Below are positions 17,332-26,532 of a stretch of 64,000 nt of DNA, piece by piece. This DNA is from Salinibacterium amurskyense. Lineage in GTDB: Bacteria; Actinomycetota; Actinomycetes; Actinomycetales; Microbacteriaceae. Every line of letters begins with the position of its first letter. The stretch's first letter is position 1. The stretch lies in NCBI RefSeq assembly GCF_002797685.1, contig NZ_PGFH01000003.1, forward strand, positions 124,001 to 188,000, given 5' to 3'. The notes beneath the pieces are model-generated. The model was not told the origin of the DNA, did not search any database, and was given only the letters and a program-made list of their open reading frames with translations. A program made the translations under genes and the position numbers.

Positions 17332-18579
17332 ATGACTACCCCCACGCGCACCCTCTGGAGGGGGCGCCTTCTTGCGCTTGCTGGCATCCTTTTCGTCGCG
17401 CTGAACGTGCGCACCGCGGTTGCCGCCATCTCGCCGATTATCGGCATCATTGAGAACGACATTCCGATCTCCAGCCTCGGGCTTGGCGTGCTCGGGATGC
17501 TGCCTCCGATTGCCTTTGCAATCGCCGGACTTGCCGCTCCGGCTCTCGCTCGCGCCCGCGGCCTCGACGCGAGTCTGCTGATTGCAGCGGCCGCCATGGT
17601 TGCCGGCTCTGCGCTTCGTGCGGTCAGCGACAACTACATTCTTTTGGCGCTCGGTAGCCTCATCGCGCTTGCGGGTATGGGCGTCGGTAACGTGTTGCTG
17701 CCCCCGGCCGTGAAGAAGTACTTCCCGGACCGTCTCGCGACGGTGACCGGTGGTTACGTCATGCTCATCTCCTTGGGCGCCGCCATCCCTGCCTTCTTCG
17801 CGGCTCCGGTGGCTGAGGTCGCTGGTTGGCGGGCATCCGTCGCAGTGTGGGCAGTGCTCGCGCTCACGGCCTTCGTCCCGTGGCTTGTGCTCACGGTGCG
17901 CGGCCGTCGCGTGAAGCGCAACGCTGCCCTTGACGCGACAGTGGTCCCGGTGGCATCCAGCATCTCGGTGTGGGCTGTGGCCAAGTCGCGCACGGCGTGG
18001 GCAATCACGATTGCGTTTGGCGTCTCGTCGATCGGGTTCTATTCGTTCTTCGCCTGGTTGCCCGAGATTTTGATCGAATCAGCGGGGTTCACTCCCGTCG
18101 AGGCGGGCGCGATGCTTTCGCTCTTCGGCCTCATTGGCATTCCGCTGGGCATCCTGAGTCCGATTCTGGCCAGCAAGGTCTCGAACATTGGCGCCGTCAT
18201 GGCCGGGGGAGTGTTTGCCGGGGCCATCGGCTATCTTGGGCTCGCCTTCATCCCGTCAACGCTTACATGGCTGTGGGTCGTGCTCGTCGGGTTCGGCACC
18301 ATTCTGTTCCCGCTCTGCCTCGTGCTTATCAACCTGCGCACGCGCAGTCATCAGGGATCAGCGGCGCTGAGCGGTTTCGTGCAGAGCGTGGCCTACACGG
18401 TTGCCGCTCTCGGCCCCTTCGCCGTCGCGCTCGTTCGTGAACTGAGCGGTGGCTGGGTCTGGCCGTTGATGTTCTTGCTCGTCTCGAGCTTGCTGGCGCT
18501 CATCAGTGCCGTAATGCTGGCGCGCCCGAGCTTCGTCGAAGACGAACTAGGGATTGCTGTAGGGGCGCTCGAGGACTAG
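17332..18579 (+). CDS. MFS transporter, CynX/NimT-like
   Basis: Twelve-helix permease of 415 aa resembling the cyanate/2-nitroimidazole (CynX/NimT) branch of the major facilitator superfamily. The start is the ATG at 17332 in the sequence GTGCGAATG. The first helix leads into LNVRTAVAAISPIIG, a branch-typical segment; a cytoplasmic basic loop (RGRRVKRN) lies mid-protein. Substrate unknown. Its stop codon and that of the converging kinase share one CTAG (18576-18579). Confidence 0.82.
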   Translation: MTTPTRTLWRGRLLALAGILFVALNVRTAVAAISPIIGIIENDIPISSLGLGVLGMLPPIAFAIAGLAAPALARARGLDASLLIAAAAMVAGSALRAVSDNYILLALGSLIALAGMGVGNVLLPPAVKKYFPDRLATVTGGYVMLISLGAAIPAFFAAPVAEVAGWRASVAVWAVLALTAFVPWLVLTVRGRRVKRNAALDATVVPVASSISVWAVAKSRTAWAITIAFGVSSIGFYSFFAWLPEILIESAGFTPVEAGAMLSLFGLIGIPLGILSPILASKVSNIGAVMAGGVFAGAIGYLGLAFIPSTLTWLWVVLVGFGTILFPLCLVLINLRTRSHQGSAALSGFVQSVAYTVAALGPFAVALVRELSGGWVWPLMFLLVSSLLALISAVMLARPSFVEDELGIAVGALED

Positions 18580-19541
18580 CTCGAGCTGAGTGCAGACGTG
18601 CTCAGTCGCTCCGGGTGATGCACGAGAGCGGCAGCGCCGATCAACGGGCCATCGCTGGATAGCCCGGATGCCACGACGCGCACCTTCGTGATGAAGGGGA
18701 ACGGTGCGCGGTCGGTGATCGCTTCGGCAACGAGGTCGATGTAGTCGGCGGCCACGTGCGAGAAGCCGCCGCCGATGGCGACGAGTTCGAGGTCAACGAG
18801 GGCCGTTGCTGACGCAATTCCGTGGCCGACGGCACGAGCCGAGCGACGTACGGCGCTGATCGCGATGTCGTTCCCAGCGGCGTAGTCTGCGGCAAGTTCT
18901 TCACCGGTCGAGCCGGTCCAGCCTTGGGCTCGCGCCCATTCGACAGTTTTGGGGCCTGAGGCAACCGCTTCGACACAGCCGGTTCCGCCGCAGCCGCACA
19001 CTACGGTTTCTCCGCCGACTTCGACGTGACCGAAGTGGCCGCCGTTGCCGGTGGGGCCGTCGATGAGCTGGTTGTCAAGAATGAGACCGCCGCCAACGCC
19101 GGTCGAGACGACCATGCCCATGAAGTACTTCACTCCCTGAGCAGCACCAATCCAGTGTTCGGCCAGGGCGATGCAGTTTCCATCGCCGCGAAGGGCTACC
19201 GAAGTTCCGGGGAGCTCTGCTTCGACGAGCGCGCGCACGCCGTAGTCGCGCCAGGCGGGCAAGTTGAGGGGCGATACTTCGCCGCGCGATACCGAGATGG
19301 GGCCGGCGCTACCGATGCCGACGCCGAGGAGTTCAGCGCCTTCGGGCAGAGCGGCGGTCGATTGGCGCACGACCGTGCGCACGCTCTCGGCAAGTTGCTC
19401 GCTCGACGATGCGCGGCCCGTGGGCGCGCGGAAGCGGCTTGTCGCAAGGACGACACCGTTCGGGTCGACGAGGGCAGCCTCGACTTTGGTTCCGCCAATA
19501 TCAATGGCGAGGGCATAGCGATTCGATGTGGTGGTGGTCAC
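18576..19541 (-). CDS. ROK-family sugar kinase (glucokinase-like)
   Basis: ATP-dependent sugar kinase, 321 aa. The GTG at 19541 is preferred because AAGGTGG precedes it and the protein begins just before the phosphate-binding motif AIDIGGTKVEAAL; a frame extending to 19673 is Cys/Arg-rich and unlike the family. The ROK zinc motif CGCGGTGCVEA is intact, as is the catalytic GDGN segment. Divergent from the SorC-type regulator, so a shared promoter region with the operator-like array at 19623-19690 may control it. Substrate is open: glucose, N-acetylmannosamine or another hexose. Confidence 0.85.
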   Translation of the reverse strand: MTTTTSNRYALAIDIGGTKVEAALVDPNGVVLATSRFRAPTGRASSSEQLAESVRTVVRQSTAALPEGAELLGVGIGSAGPISVSRGEVSPLNLPAWRDYGVRALVEAELPGTSVALRGDGNCIALAEHWIGAAQGVKYFMGMVVSTGVGGGLILDNQLIDGPTGNGGHFGHVEVGGETVVCGCGGTGCVEAVASGPKTVEWARAQGWTGSTGEELAADYAAGNDIAISAVRRSARAVGHGIASATALVDLELVAIGGGFSHVAADYIDLVAEAITDRAPFPFITKVRVVASGLSSDGPLIGAAALVHHPERLSTSALSSS

Positions 19542-19622
19542 GGCATCCACCTTATTGGGTGCAGGGGGAGTGCTGCGCCCACAGACTCCCGTTCGTGTGG
19601 TGTTCAGGTTCGGGGTGTTGGC

Positions 19623-19690
19623 TGCGCATGTGCGCACTCGCTGCTCCCCGTGTCTGCTCATGTGAGCAAGCACTACTGCATATGTTGCAG
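19623..19690. promoter_or_regulatory. array of three operator-like dyads between ROK kinase and SorC regulator
   Basis: Two dyads share the layout TGCnCA-TG-TGnGCA: TGCGCATGTGCGCA at 19623-19636 and TGCTCATGTGAGCA at 19655-19668. Their centres are 32 bp apart, about three helical turns. A third related dyad, CTGCA-TATGT-TGCAG, lies at 19676-19690, two further turns on. The array sits between divergent genes and 41 bases before the regulator start, so binding by the SorC-type protein itself is the simplest reading. Confidence 0.55.
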
Positions 19691-19730
19691 CACGGTGTGC
19701 AGGACTCTATCGTTGAGGGAGGAGGCAGCA

Positions 19731-20675
19731 GTGGATGAATCAACCGAGCTATTGGCCGTGCGCGTTGCCGAGCTCTACTACGAAGAGAACAAGACTCAAG
19801 ACGAAGTCGGCGCTCTTCTCGGTATAACCCGCTGGAAAGTGGGCCGCCTTCTTACCCGCGCCCGTGAAGCGGGCATCGTTCGCATCGAGATCATTCACCC
19901 CCGCGCCCGTCGACTGGATGTCGAACGCCAGCTGAGAGATCGCTTCGGTCTGAAAGACGCGGTCGTGGTTCCGCTGCCCACCGACGACGAAGAAGTCAAC
20001 CCTCGCGTGGCCCAAGCGGCTGCCGATTACTTGGCTGCCGTTCGTCCTGTGCCTCGCACTCTCGGTGTGAGTTGGGGGCGCACGCTTGATGAGGTTGCTC
20101 GCTTGCTTGCTCCCGGCTGGACCGTGGGCGTGCAGGTCGTGCAGATCAATGGTGGTGTGAGCCTCAACAGCAAGCAAGGCACCGCTGCCCAAACTGCTGT
20201 GACCATTGCCCAGAAGGGACACGGTCAAGCGACGCTGCTGCCGATCCCCGCGATTCTGGAGCAGGTCGAAACGAAGCGTGCGATTGAGCGCGACCGGGCT
20301 GTTGCGAGCGTTCGTGCTCTGGGTGCTTCGGCATCCGCCTATTTGTATAGCGCCGGTGTTGCCGGTGCTAGTTCGGTTCACGTCGATAGCGGCTACCTGA
20401 GCGAGAGCGATGTCGATGACCTCGTCGCTAAGGGGGCCGTGGGCGATGTGGTTGGTCGCTACATCAACAGTGCAGGCAAGATCGTCGACTCTGCTCTGGA
20501 TGAGCGCACTGTCGGTCTCGGTCTTGACGAGCTTCGTGCTGCCGAGCACGCAATTTTTGTCGTCGCTGGCGACGCTAAACATGACGTCGCGCGCGCCGTC
20601 GTTACCAGTGGGTTGTGTTCCGTCATCGTCACCGATGAGGCCACCGCTCACGCCCTTCTGGAGGAAACCACATGA
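19731..20675 (+). CDS. SorC/DeoR-type sugar-binding transcriptional regulator
   Basis: A 314-aa regulator with an N-terminal helix-turn-helix (about residues 14-55, TQDEVGALLGITRWKVGRLL) and a C-terminal sugar-phosphate-binding domain of the SorC family (GVSWGRTLDEV, INGGV). The start is the GTG at 19731 behind GGGAGGAGG. It overlaps deoC by four bases, so it is the first gene of the deoC operon. This is the arrangement of Bacillus-type DeoR, whose ligand is deoxyribose-5-phosphate; by analogy this protein probably represses the operon until that ligand appears. Confidence 0.88.
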   Translation: MDESTELLAVRVAELYYEENKTQDEVGALLGITRWKVGRLLTRAREAGIVRIEIIHPRARRLDVERQLRDRFGLKDAVVVPLPTDDEEVNPRVAQAAADYLAAVRPVPRTLGVSWGRTLDEVARLLAPGWTVGVQVVQINGGVSLNSKQGTAAQTAVTIAQKGHGQATLLPIPAILEQVETKRAIERDRAVASVRALGASASAYLYSAGVAGASSVHVDSGYLSESDVDDLVAKGAVGDVVGRYINSAGKIVDSALDERTVGLGLDELRAAEHAIFVVAGDAKHDVARAVVTSGLCSVIVTDEATAHALLEETT

Positions 20676-21685
20676 CAATCGAAAAGGCCATCGCGCTCGC
20701 TCCTGCTGAGCGCGCGGTCAACCTCATCGGCTCAGATCTGACCGAGAAGTCACTCAAGCTGCACCTCGAGGGGCTCTCGGGCGTCGACGCGGTCGGGCTT
20801 GAGCAGCGTGCTGCGGGGCTGGGCACGCGATCGATCAAGACCACGTCAAAGGCCTGGGCTCTCGATACCATCATCAAGCTCATCGACCTCACGACGCTCG
20901 AGGGCGCAGACACCCCCGGCAAGGTTCGCTCGCTCGCCGCAAAAGCCATGCTGCCCGACCCCGCGGATGCCTTGACCCCGCAGGTTGCAGCAGTGTGCGT
21001 CTATGGCGACATGGTTCCCTACGCGGCAGACGCCCTGGGCTCGGCCTGGTCGAACGGCTCAGACAACGGAATCAACGTTGCCGCCGTCGCCACCGCGTTC
21101 CCGAGCGGACGCTCGTCGCTGCCGATCAAGATCATGGACACCAAAGAAGCCGTCGCCAATGGCGCGGACGAAATCGACATGGTCATCGACCGTGGCGCCT
21201 TCCTCTCCGGCAAGTACGGTGTCGTCTTCGATCAGATCGTGGCCGTCAAGGAGGCCTGCCGCCGCGAGAACGGTACCTACGCTCACCTCAAGGTGATCTT
21301 GGAAACCGGCGAACTCAACACCTACGACAACGTGCGCAAAGCCTCGTGGCTGTCGATCCTGGCCGGCGGAGACTTCATCAAGACGTCAACCGGAAAGGTA
21401 TCGCCGGCAGCGACCCTGCCCGTCACGCTGCTCATGCTTGAGGTTGTGCGCGACTGGCACCTGCTCACCGGCGAAAAGATCGGTGTGAAGCCTGCTGGCG
21501 GCATCCGAAGCTCCAAAGATGCCATCAAGTACCTCGTGACCGTTGCAGAGACCGTGGGCGAGGAATGGCTTCAGCCGCACCTCTTCCGCTTCGGCGCATC
21601 GAGTCTCCTCAATGACGTGCTCTTGCAGCGTCAGAAGCTCACCACCGGCCACTACTCCGGCCCCGACTACGTCACGATTGACTAA
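20672..21685 (+). CDS. deoC: deoxyribose-phosphate aldolase (long form)
   Basis: Splits 2-deoxyribose-5-phosphate into glyceraldehyde-3-phosphate and acetaldehyde. At 337 aa it is the long form with an extended N terminus. Schiff-base lysine candidates are in DFIKTSTGK, and the second active-site lysine is in VKPAGGIR. The ATG overlaps the regulator stop. Two aldehyde dehydrogenase genes follow, which would dispose of the acetaldehyde product. Confidence 0.93.
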   Translation: MTIEKAIALAPAERAVNLIGSDLTEKSLKLHLEGLSGVDAVGLEQRAAGLGTRSIKTTSKAWALDTIIKLIDLTTLEGADTPGKVRSLAAKAMLPDPADALTPQVAAVCVYGDMVPYAADALGSAWSNGSDNGINVAAVATAFPSGRSSLPIKIMDTKEAVANGADEIDMVIDRGAFLSGKYGVVFDQIVAVKEACRRENGTYAHLKVILETGELNTYDNVRKASWLSILAGGDFIKTSTGKVSPAATLPVTLLMLEVVRDWHLLTGEKIGVKPAGGIRSSKDAIKYLVTVAETVGEEWLQPHLFRFGASSLLNDVLLQRQKLTTGHYSGPDYVTID

Positions 21686-21693
21686 GGCACACC

Positions 21694-23205
21694 ATGACTG
21701 AGAATGACAAAGCAGTGAGCGCGAAGGCCCCGAGCTTTCTCGACTACGCTCCCGCCCCCGAATCGACGTCGGTTCTGCACCTGAAGAAGCACTACGGTCT
21801 CTTCATCGATGGTGAGTTTGTGGATGGCCGCGGCGACGCGTTCACCACGATCTCCCCGGCTACCGAGAAGGAGATCGCCTCGATCTCCAACGCCAACAAC
21901 GCCGATGTGGATGCCGCTGTCGCTGCAGCTCGCAAGGCCTACGACCGCACCTGGTCGAAGCTCTCGGGCGCAGACCGCGGTAAGTACCTCTTCCGCATCG
22001 CTCGCCTCGTGCAGGAGCGGGCTCGCGAGCTTGCCGTTGCCGAGAGCCTCGACAACGGAAAGCCGATCAAGGAGAGCCGCGACGTTGACGTGCCGCTCGT
22101 CGCTGCGTGGTTCTTCTACTACGCCGGCTGGGCCGACAAACTCGACTACGCCGGTCTCGGACCGAACCCGCAGTCGCTCGGTGTTGCCGCTCAGGTAATC
22201 CCGTGGAACTTCCCGCTGCTCATGCTCGCGTGGAAGATCGCTCCGGCGCTCGCCGCAGGAAACACCGTCGTGATCAAGCCGGCAGAAACCACGCCGCTGA
22301 GCGCGATGATCTTTGCCGAGATCCTGCAGCAGGCTGACCTGCCCAAGGGTGTCGTCAACATCGTTACCGGCGCGGGAGACACGGGCCAGGCGCTCGTCAA
22401 CCACCCGGACGTCAACAAGGTTGCCTTCACCGGCTCGACCGGCGTCGGCCGGGCAATCGCCAAGTCGGTTGCCGGAACGGGTAAGAAGGTCACCCTCGAA
22501 CTCGGTGGCAAGGCCGCGAACATCGTCTTCGATGATGCTCCGATCGACCAGGCCATCGAAGGAATCGTCAACGGCATCTTCTTCAACCAAGGTCACGTCT
22601 GCTGTGCAGGTTCGCGCCTTCTGGTTCAAGAGAACATCCACGACGAGGTCGTCGATCGCCTCAAGGCGCGACTCTCTACGTTGCGCATGGGCGACCCGCT
22701 CGACAAGAACACCGACATCGGTGCGATCAACTCCAAGGCTCAGCTCGACCGCATCCGCGAACTCAGCAACGTCGGCGAAGCCGAAGGCGCCGAGCGCTGG
22801 ACCGCCGATTGCGCGATCCCCGAGAACGGTTTCTGGTTCGCTCCGACGATCTTCACGAACGTCTCGACCTCGAGCCGTATCGCTCGCGAAGAGGTCTTCG
22901 GGCCGGTTCTGAGCGTTCTGACGTTCCGCACGCCGGCCGAGGCCATCGCCAAGGCCAATAACACCCCTTACGGGCTGTCTGCGGGCATCTGGAGCGATAA
23001 GGGCTCACGCATCCTCGCCGTGGCTGACAAGCTGCGCGCCGGTGTCATCTGGGCCAATACGTTCAACCGTTTCGATCCTGCGTCGCCGTTCGGTGGCTAC
23101 AAGGAGAGTGGCTACGGCCGCGAGGGTGGCCGTCACGGACTGGCCGCTTACCTAGAATCCGCTGGATGGGCCGCGCCCGCCGTCACGAAAGGTGGCAAGA
23201 AATGA
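21694..23205 (+). CDS. aldehyde dehydrogenase, catalytic (ALDH16-like N-terminal half)
   Basis: NAD(P)-dependent aldehyde dehydrogenase of 503 aa with full catalytic machinery: PWNFPLLM for cofactor entry, general base Glu269 in LELGGKA, and nucleophile Cys303 in GHVCCAG. It begins eight bases after deoC and overlaps the next gene as ATGA. In a deoxyribose operon its likely substrate is acetaldehyde. The following gene encodes a second, inactive ALDH fold, and the two lengths add up to that of bacterial ALDH16 (see findings). Confidence 0.9.
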   Translation: MTENDKAVSAKAPSFLDYAPAPESTSVLHLKKHYGLFIDGEFVDGRGDAFTTISPATEKEIASISNANNADVDAAVAAARKAYDRTWSKLSGADRGKYLFRIARLVQERARELAVAESLDNGKPIKESRDVDVPLVAAWFFYYAGWADKLDYAGLGPNPQSLGVAAQVIPWNFPLLMLAWKIAPALAAGNTVVIKPAETTPLSAMIFAEILQQADLPKGVVNIVTGAGDTGQALVNHPDVNKVAFTGSTGVGRAIAKSVAGTGKKVTLELGGKAANIVFDDAPIDQAIEGIVNGIFFNQGHVCCAGSRLLVQENIHDEVVDRLKARLSTLRMGDPLDKNTDIGAINSKAQLDRIRELSNVGEAEGAERWTADCAIPENGFWFAPTIFTNVSTSSRIAREEVFGPVLSVLTFRTPAEAIAKANNTPYGLSAGIWSDKGSRILAVADKLRAGVIWANTFNRFDPASPFGGYKESGYGREGGRHGLAAYLESAGWAAPAVTKGGKK

Positions 23206-24059
23206 CCCGTCTCACGGTTCCTAAGACCTACAAGCTCTACATCGGTGGCAAGTTTCCGCGCAGCGAAAGCGGCCGCACCTATGAAGTGACAACCAAGAAG
23301 GGGGCGTTCCTCGCGAATGCCTCGCTCGCTAGCCGCAAGGATGCTCGGGATGCTGTTGTTGCAGCCCGCGCGGCCGTCAACGGTTGGTCGGGCGCCACGG
23401 GCTACAACCGCGGCCAGGTGCTCTACCGCATTGCTGAGCTCTTGGAGGGTCGTCGCGAGCAGTTCGTCGACGAGCTCATGGCTACCGAATCACTCTCGAA
23501 GTCGGCAGCGACCACTCAGGTCGACACCGCTATCGATGCGTGGGTGTGGTACGCCGGTTGGGCTGACAAGTACGTGCAGGTTGCCGGAAACGGAAACCCG
23601 GTGTCTGGCCCGTACTTCAACCTCTCGACTCCCGAGCCCAGTGGTGTCATTGCCATCGTTGCTCCGCAGGACTCGTCGTCGCTACTGGGCCTCGTGAGCG
23701 TCATCGCTCCGGCTCTCGTCAGCGGTAACACCGTTGTCGTCGTCGCCCACCAGAACGCTCCGCTCAGTGCGATCAGCCTCTCTGAGGTTCTCGCTACGAG
23801 TGACGTTCCCGGGGGAGCCGTCAACATCCTCACGGGCTCGCCCGCCGAGATTGCGCCGTGGCTTGCGAGCCACGCGGATGTCAATGGTCTCGACCTTGCC
23901 GGAGCAGAACAGCTCGAGTGGGTTGACCTTCAAATCGCGGCTGCCGACACGCTCAAGCGCGTCTCAGGCCCGGTCGTGGGAGTTCCCGCACCGTCCATCG
24001 AACGCATCGTTCAGTGGACCGAAACGAAGACGGTCTGGCACACGAAGTCTCTGATTTAG
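23202..24059 (+). CDS. truncated, catalytically inactive aldehyde dehydrogenase-like protein
   Basis: A 285-aa protein clearly related to the N-terminal, cofactor-binding part of aldehyde dehydrogenases (YIGGKFPRSESGRTYEV, VIAIVAPQDSSSLLG, SGNTVVVV). The frame ends before any segment with the catalytic Glu or Cys, and the C-terminal catalytic and oligomerisation regions are missing. It is not a fresh pseudogene: it has a four-base overlap with the active gene, normal codon use and a clean stop. It most likely forms a complex with the preceding enzyme, like the second domain of ALDH16. Confidence 0.85.
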   Translation: MTRLTVPKTYKLYIGGKFPRSESGRTYEVTTKKGAFLANASLASRKDARDAVVAARAAVNGWSGATGYNRGQVLYRIAELLEGRREQFVDELMATESLSKSAATTQVDTAIDAWVWYAGWADKYVQVAGNGNPVSGPYFNLSTPEPSGVIAIVAPQDSSSLLGLVSVIAPALVSGNTVVVVAHQNAPLSAISLSEVLATSDVPGGAVNILTGSPAEIAPWLASHADVNGLDLAGAEQLEWVDLQIAAADTLKRVSGPVVGVPAPSIERIVQWTETKTVWHTKSLI

Positions 24060-24117
24060 CCGAGAGGTGTGGCGTGGGGGTTGCCCAGCGCGCGTATCTA
24101 CGGATACTTGCTGAGTA

Positions 24118-24954
24118 ATGATTTTTTCACGCCACACTCCCTCTCGTATCGCCAGCGGATTTTTTGCCCTTCTTCTCGCGATTTTCTTAGTCCCCGTCGC
24201 CGCTGCTGCCCCCGCTTCAGCTGCCGAGGCTGACACCATCCACGGTCTTGTTAATCAGGCCCGGTGGGATAACGGTCAGCAGGGACTCATTCGGAATGCG
24301 GACATGGACGCCGTCGCTCTGGCCTGGGCCAAGAAGATGGCGGCGAGCAGCACGATGTCGCACAACCCCGACTACTCCACGCAGATTCCGGCGGGCTGGC
24401 GTTCTGCCGGCGAGAATGTGGCGCAGGGATATCGCACGGCACAGGCCATGCACGATGGCTGGATGGCGTCTCAGGGCCATCGGGAGAACATTCTGGGGGC
24501 GTTCACCGACATCGGAATCGCGTTCTACTCGAGCGGTGGAACGACGTGGGGCGTGCAGGTGTTTGCCACCTACACCGGCCACACCGGCCCCAGCGCTCCT
24601 GCCGCTGCAGCGCCGGAACCAAAGGCAGAGCCGGCGGATGATCCGAGTGAAACAGCAACTCCGACCCCCACCGCAACGCCGAGCGCGAGCGATTCGGCGG
24701 AATCGTCCTCTGGCTCGGATGGGTCCTCTGATAGCTCGGCTGGCGAAGGCACCGTGGGGCAAGTCGATGCCGATGCAGCGCCGACACTCACTCAAGCTGA
24801 ACTGCAAGCGAGTGTGTACGGTGCGAAGCCCGACTACACCTGGATCGCGTGGACAATCTTCTTCAGCATCCTTGCCGTCGGTGGTGCGGCCTGGTTCCTG
24901 TTCTGGCGTCGAATCAAATCGCGCCGACCGGTAGCGCGTCGAGCCCGTCAGTAA
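24118..24954 (+). CDS. secreted CAP-domain (SCP/PR-1-like) protein, membrane-anchored
   Basis: A 278-aa exported protein. A signal peptide covers residues 1-36 (hydrophobic core FFALLLAIFLVPVAAAA, cleavage near ASA-AE). The CAP domain (about 40-155) has HNPDYS, AGENVAQGY and GHRENILG, the bacterial SCP signature. A Pro/Ala/Ser/Thr-rich linker follows, then one transmembrane helix (about 243-262) and a short basic tail. This layout suggests tethering to the outer face of the membrane. Function of bacterial CAP proteins is mostly unknown. Confidence 0.85.
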   Translation: MIFSRHTPSRIASGFFALLLAIFLVPVAAAAPASAAEADTIHGLVNQARWDNGQQGLIRNADMDAVALAWAKKMAASSTMSHNPDYSTQIPAGWRSAGENVAQGYRTAQAMHDGWMASQGHRENILGAFTDIGIAFYSSGGTTWGVQVFATYTGHTGPSAPAAAAPEPKAEPADDPSETATPTPTATPSASDSAESSSGSDGSSDSSAGEGTVGQVDADAAPTLTQAELQASVYGAKPDYTWIAWTIFFSILAVGGAAWFLFWRRIKSRRPVARRARQ

Positions 24955-25020
24955 TAGAGCAGCGGCGGATACCGAGCTAACTGTGCGCTGCTTCCCAGCG
25001 GCCCTGCCTAGGGTTACGGA

Positions 25021-26496
25021 ATGCGCGTTCTTGTAACTGGAGCAACTGGATACCTCGGCGGCCGACTGGTGCCTCGACTCATCGAGGCGGGGCACAGTGT
25101 GCGGGTGCTTGTGCGCAATCCGCGCAAGCTGCGCGATGTGCCGTGGAGCGACGATGTCGAAGTCATCGTGGGGGATCTCACCGACGCTGACAGCCTCGTC
25201 GACGCCGTCGACGGAGTAGACGCGCTTTACTACCTCGTGCACGCCATGGGCGCCGCCGGTGACTTCGAAAAGACCGAGAAGCTCTCGGCCACGAACGTGG
25301 CCACAGCGGCGAAGAAAGCGGGAGTCTCCCGCATCGTCTATCTGGGCGGCCTGCACCCCGAGGGCGACATCTCTGAGCTCAGCCGACACTTGCGCAGCCG
25401 AGCTGAGGTCGGCAACATCCTCCTTGAATCGGGCGTGCCGACGATCGCGTTCAACGCGGGAGTCGTGATTGGATCTGGTTCGGCATCCTTCGAGATGATC
25501 CGCCACCTCACCGAGGTGCTGCCCTATATGCCTGCCCCGAAATGGGTGCGCAACTTCATTCAGCCGATCGCCGTGCGCGACGTTCTCTACTACTTGGTGT
25601 CGGCGCTCGATCTGCCCGACGACCTCAACCGCAGTTTCGATATTGGTGGACCGGATGTGCTGCGCTACGGCCAGATGATGAACGGTTACGCCCTCGAGGC
25701 GGGGCTTCACCAGCGCCCCATCGCATCTCTTCCCGTGCTCACCCCGTGGCTTGCTTCGCAGTGGGTCAACCTGGTGACGCCGATCCCGCGCTTGCTGGCG
25801 GTGCCGATCATCGAGTCGCTGCAGTTTGACTGTGTCGTTCGCGACGAGTCGGTCTCAGAGTTTATCCCTGAGCCCGAGGGCGGACTCACGAGCTATCGTG
25901 CTTCCGTTCGCTTAGCTCTCGTAAAGATGGGCGACGGCGAAGTCGAAACGAGCTGGCAAGACGCCACCGTCGTTGGCGCGCCAAGCGACCCCATCCCGAG
26001 TGACCCGGAATGGACCGGTCACACTGTGTACACCGACCTGCGCGAACGCGCGACGCCCGCTTCTGCGGAAGCGCTGTGGGCTGTGGTCGAGGGGATCGGC
26101 GGCGAGAACGGGTGGTATTCGTTCCCGCTGGCGTGGGCTCTGCGTGGCTGGCTCGACAAGCTGGTTGGCGGGGTCGGCCTGCGCCGTGGCCGCCGTCATC
26201 CGACCACTTTGAACACGGGCGACGCCTTGGACTTCTGGCGCGTGGAGAGCATCGAGCGCGGGCACAGCTTGCGGCTGCGCGCCGAGATGAAGTTGCCGGG
26301 CCGAGCGTGGCTTGAACTGGGCGTCGAAGATCGCGGCGAAGACGGAGCGTTCTATCGCCAGCGCGCGGTGTTCTTTCCGAGCGGACTCGGCGGGCGACTG
26401 TACTGGGCTGCAATCCTGCCATTCCACGGCGTGATTTTCAGCGGAATGGTCAACCGCATCGTTGCGGCAGCAGAATCGGATTCTGGCGCGAAATAA
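25021..26496 (+). CDS. NAD(P)-binding epimerase-like protein with DUF2867 domain
   Basis: A 491-aa protein starting at an ATG with no clear ribosome site (likely leaderless or weak). The N-terminal half is an atypical SDR/NmrA-like Rossmann domain (LVTGATGYLGGRL at residues 3-15, YLVHAMG). The C-terminal half (about 330-485) has the DUF2867 signature with LNTGDALDFWRVES, PGRAWLELGVED and a hydrophobic end. Such fusions are common in actinobacteria; a role in envelope or lipid modification is only a guess. Confidence 0.8.
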   Translation: MRVLVTGATGYLGGRLVPRLIEAGHSVRVLVRNPRKLRDVPWSDDVEVIVGDLTDADSLVDAVDGVDALYYLVHAMGAAGDFEKTEKLSATNVATAAKKAGVSRIVYLGGLHPEGDISELSRHLRSRAEVGNILLESGVPTIAFNAGVVIGSGSASFEMIRHLTEVLPYMPAPKWVRNFIQPIAVRDVLYYLVSALDLPDDLNRSFDIGGPDVLRYGQMMNGYALEAGLHQRPIASLPVLTPWLASQWVNLVTPIPRLLAVPIIESLQFDCVVRDESVSEFIPEPEGGLTSYRASVRLALVKMGDGEVETSWQDATVVGAPSDPIPSDPEWTGHTVYTDLRERATPASAEALWAVVEGIGGENGWYSFPLAWALRGWLDKLVGGVGLRRGRRHPTTLNTGDALDFWRVESIERGHSLRLRAEMKLPGRAWLELGVEDRGEDGAFYRQRAVFFPSGLGGRLYWAAILPFHGVIFSGMVNRIVAAAESDSGAK

Positions 26497-26532
26497 ACCC
26501 CACGCGTGGTCGTAATGCGTTACTTTTGACTA

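Noticed and set aside
18576-18579. Shared CTAG at the ends of the MFS and ROK genes as a regulatory site
   Set aside because: A palindromic CTAG naturally supplies a TAG stop on both strands; this is simple tail-to-tail packing.
19541-19673. 44-residue N-terminal extension of the ROK kinase
   Set aside because: The extension is unlike the family, crosses the operator array, and a better ribosome site lies before the GTG at 19541.
23202-24059. Short aldehyde dehydrogenase gene as a decaying pseudogene
   Set aside because: It has translational overlap with the active gene, no frameshift, good coding character and a length that fits the second ALDH16 domain.
24217-25710. A 497-codon minus-strand frame across the CAP and DUF2867 genes
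   Set aside because: It covers two well-supported plus-strand genes and the gap between them; the translation is Arg/Cys-rich without motifs.
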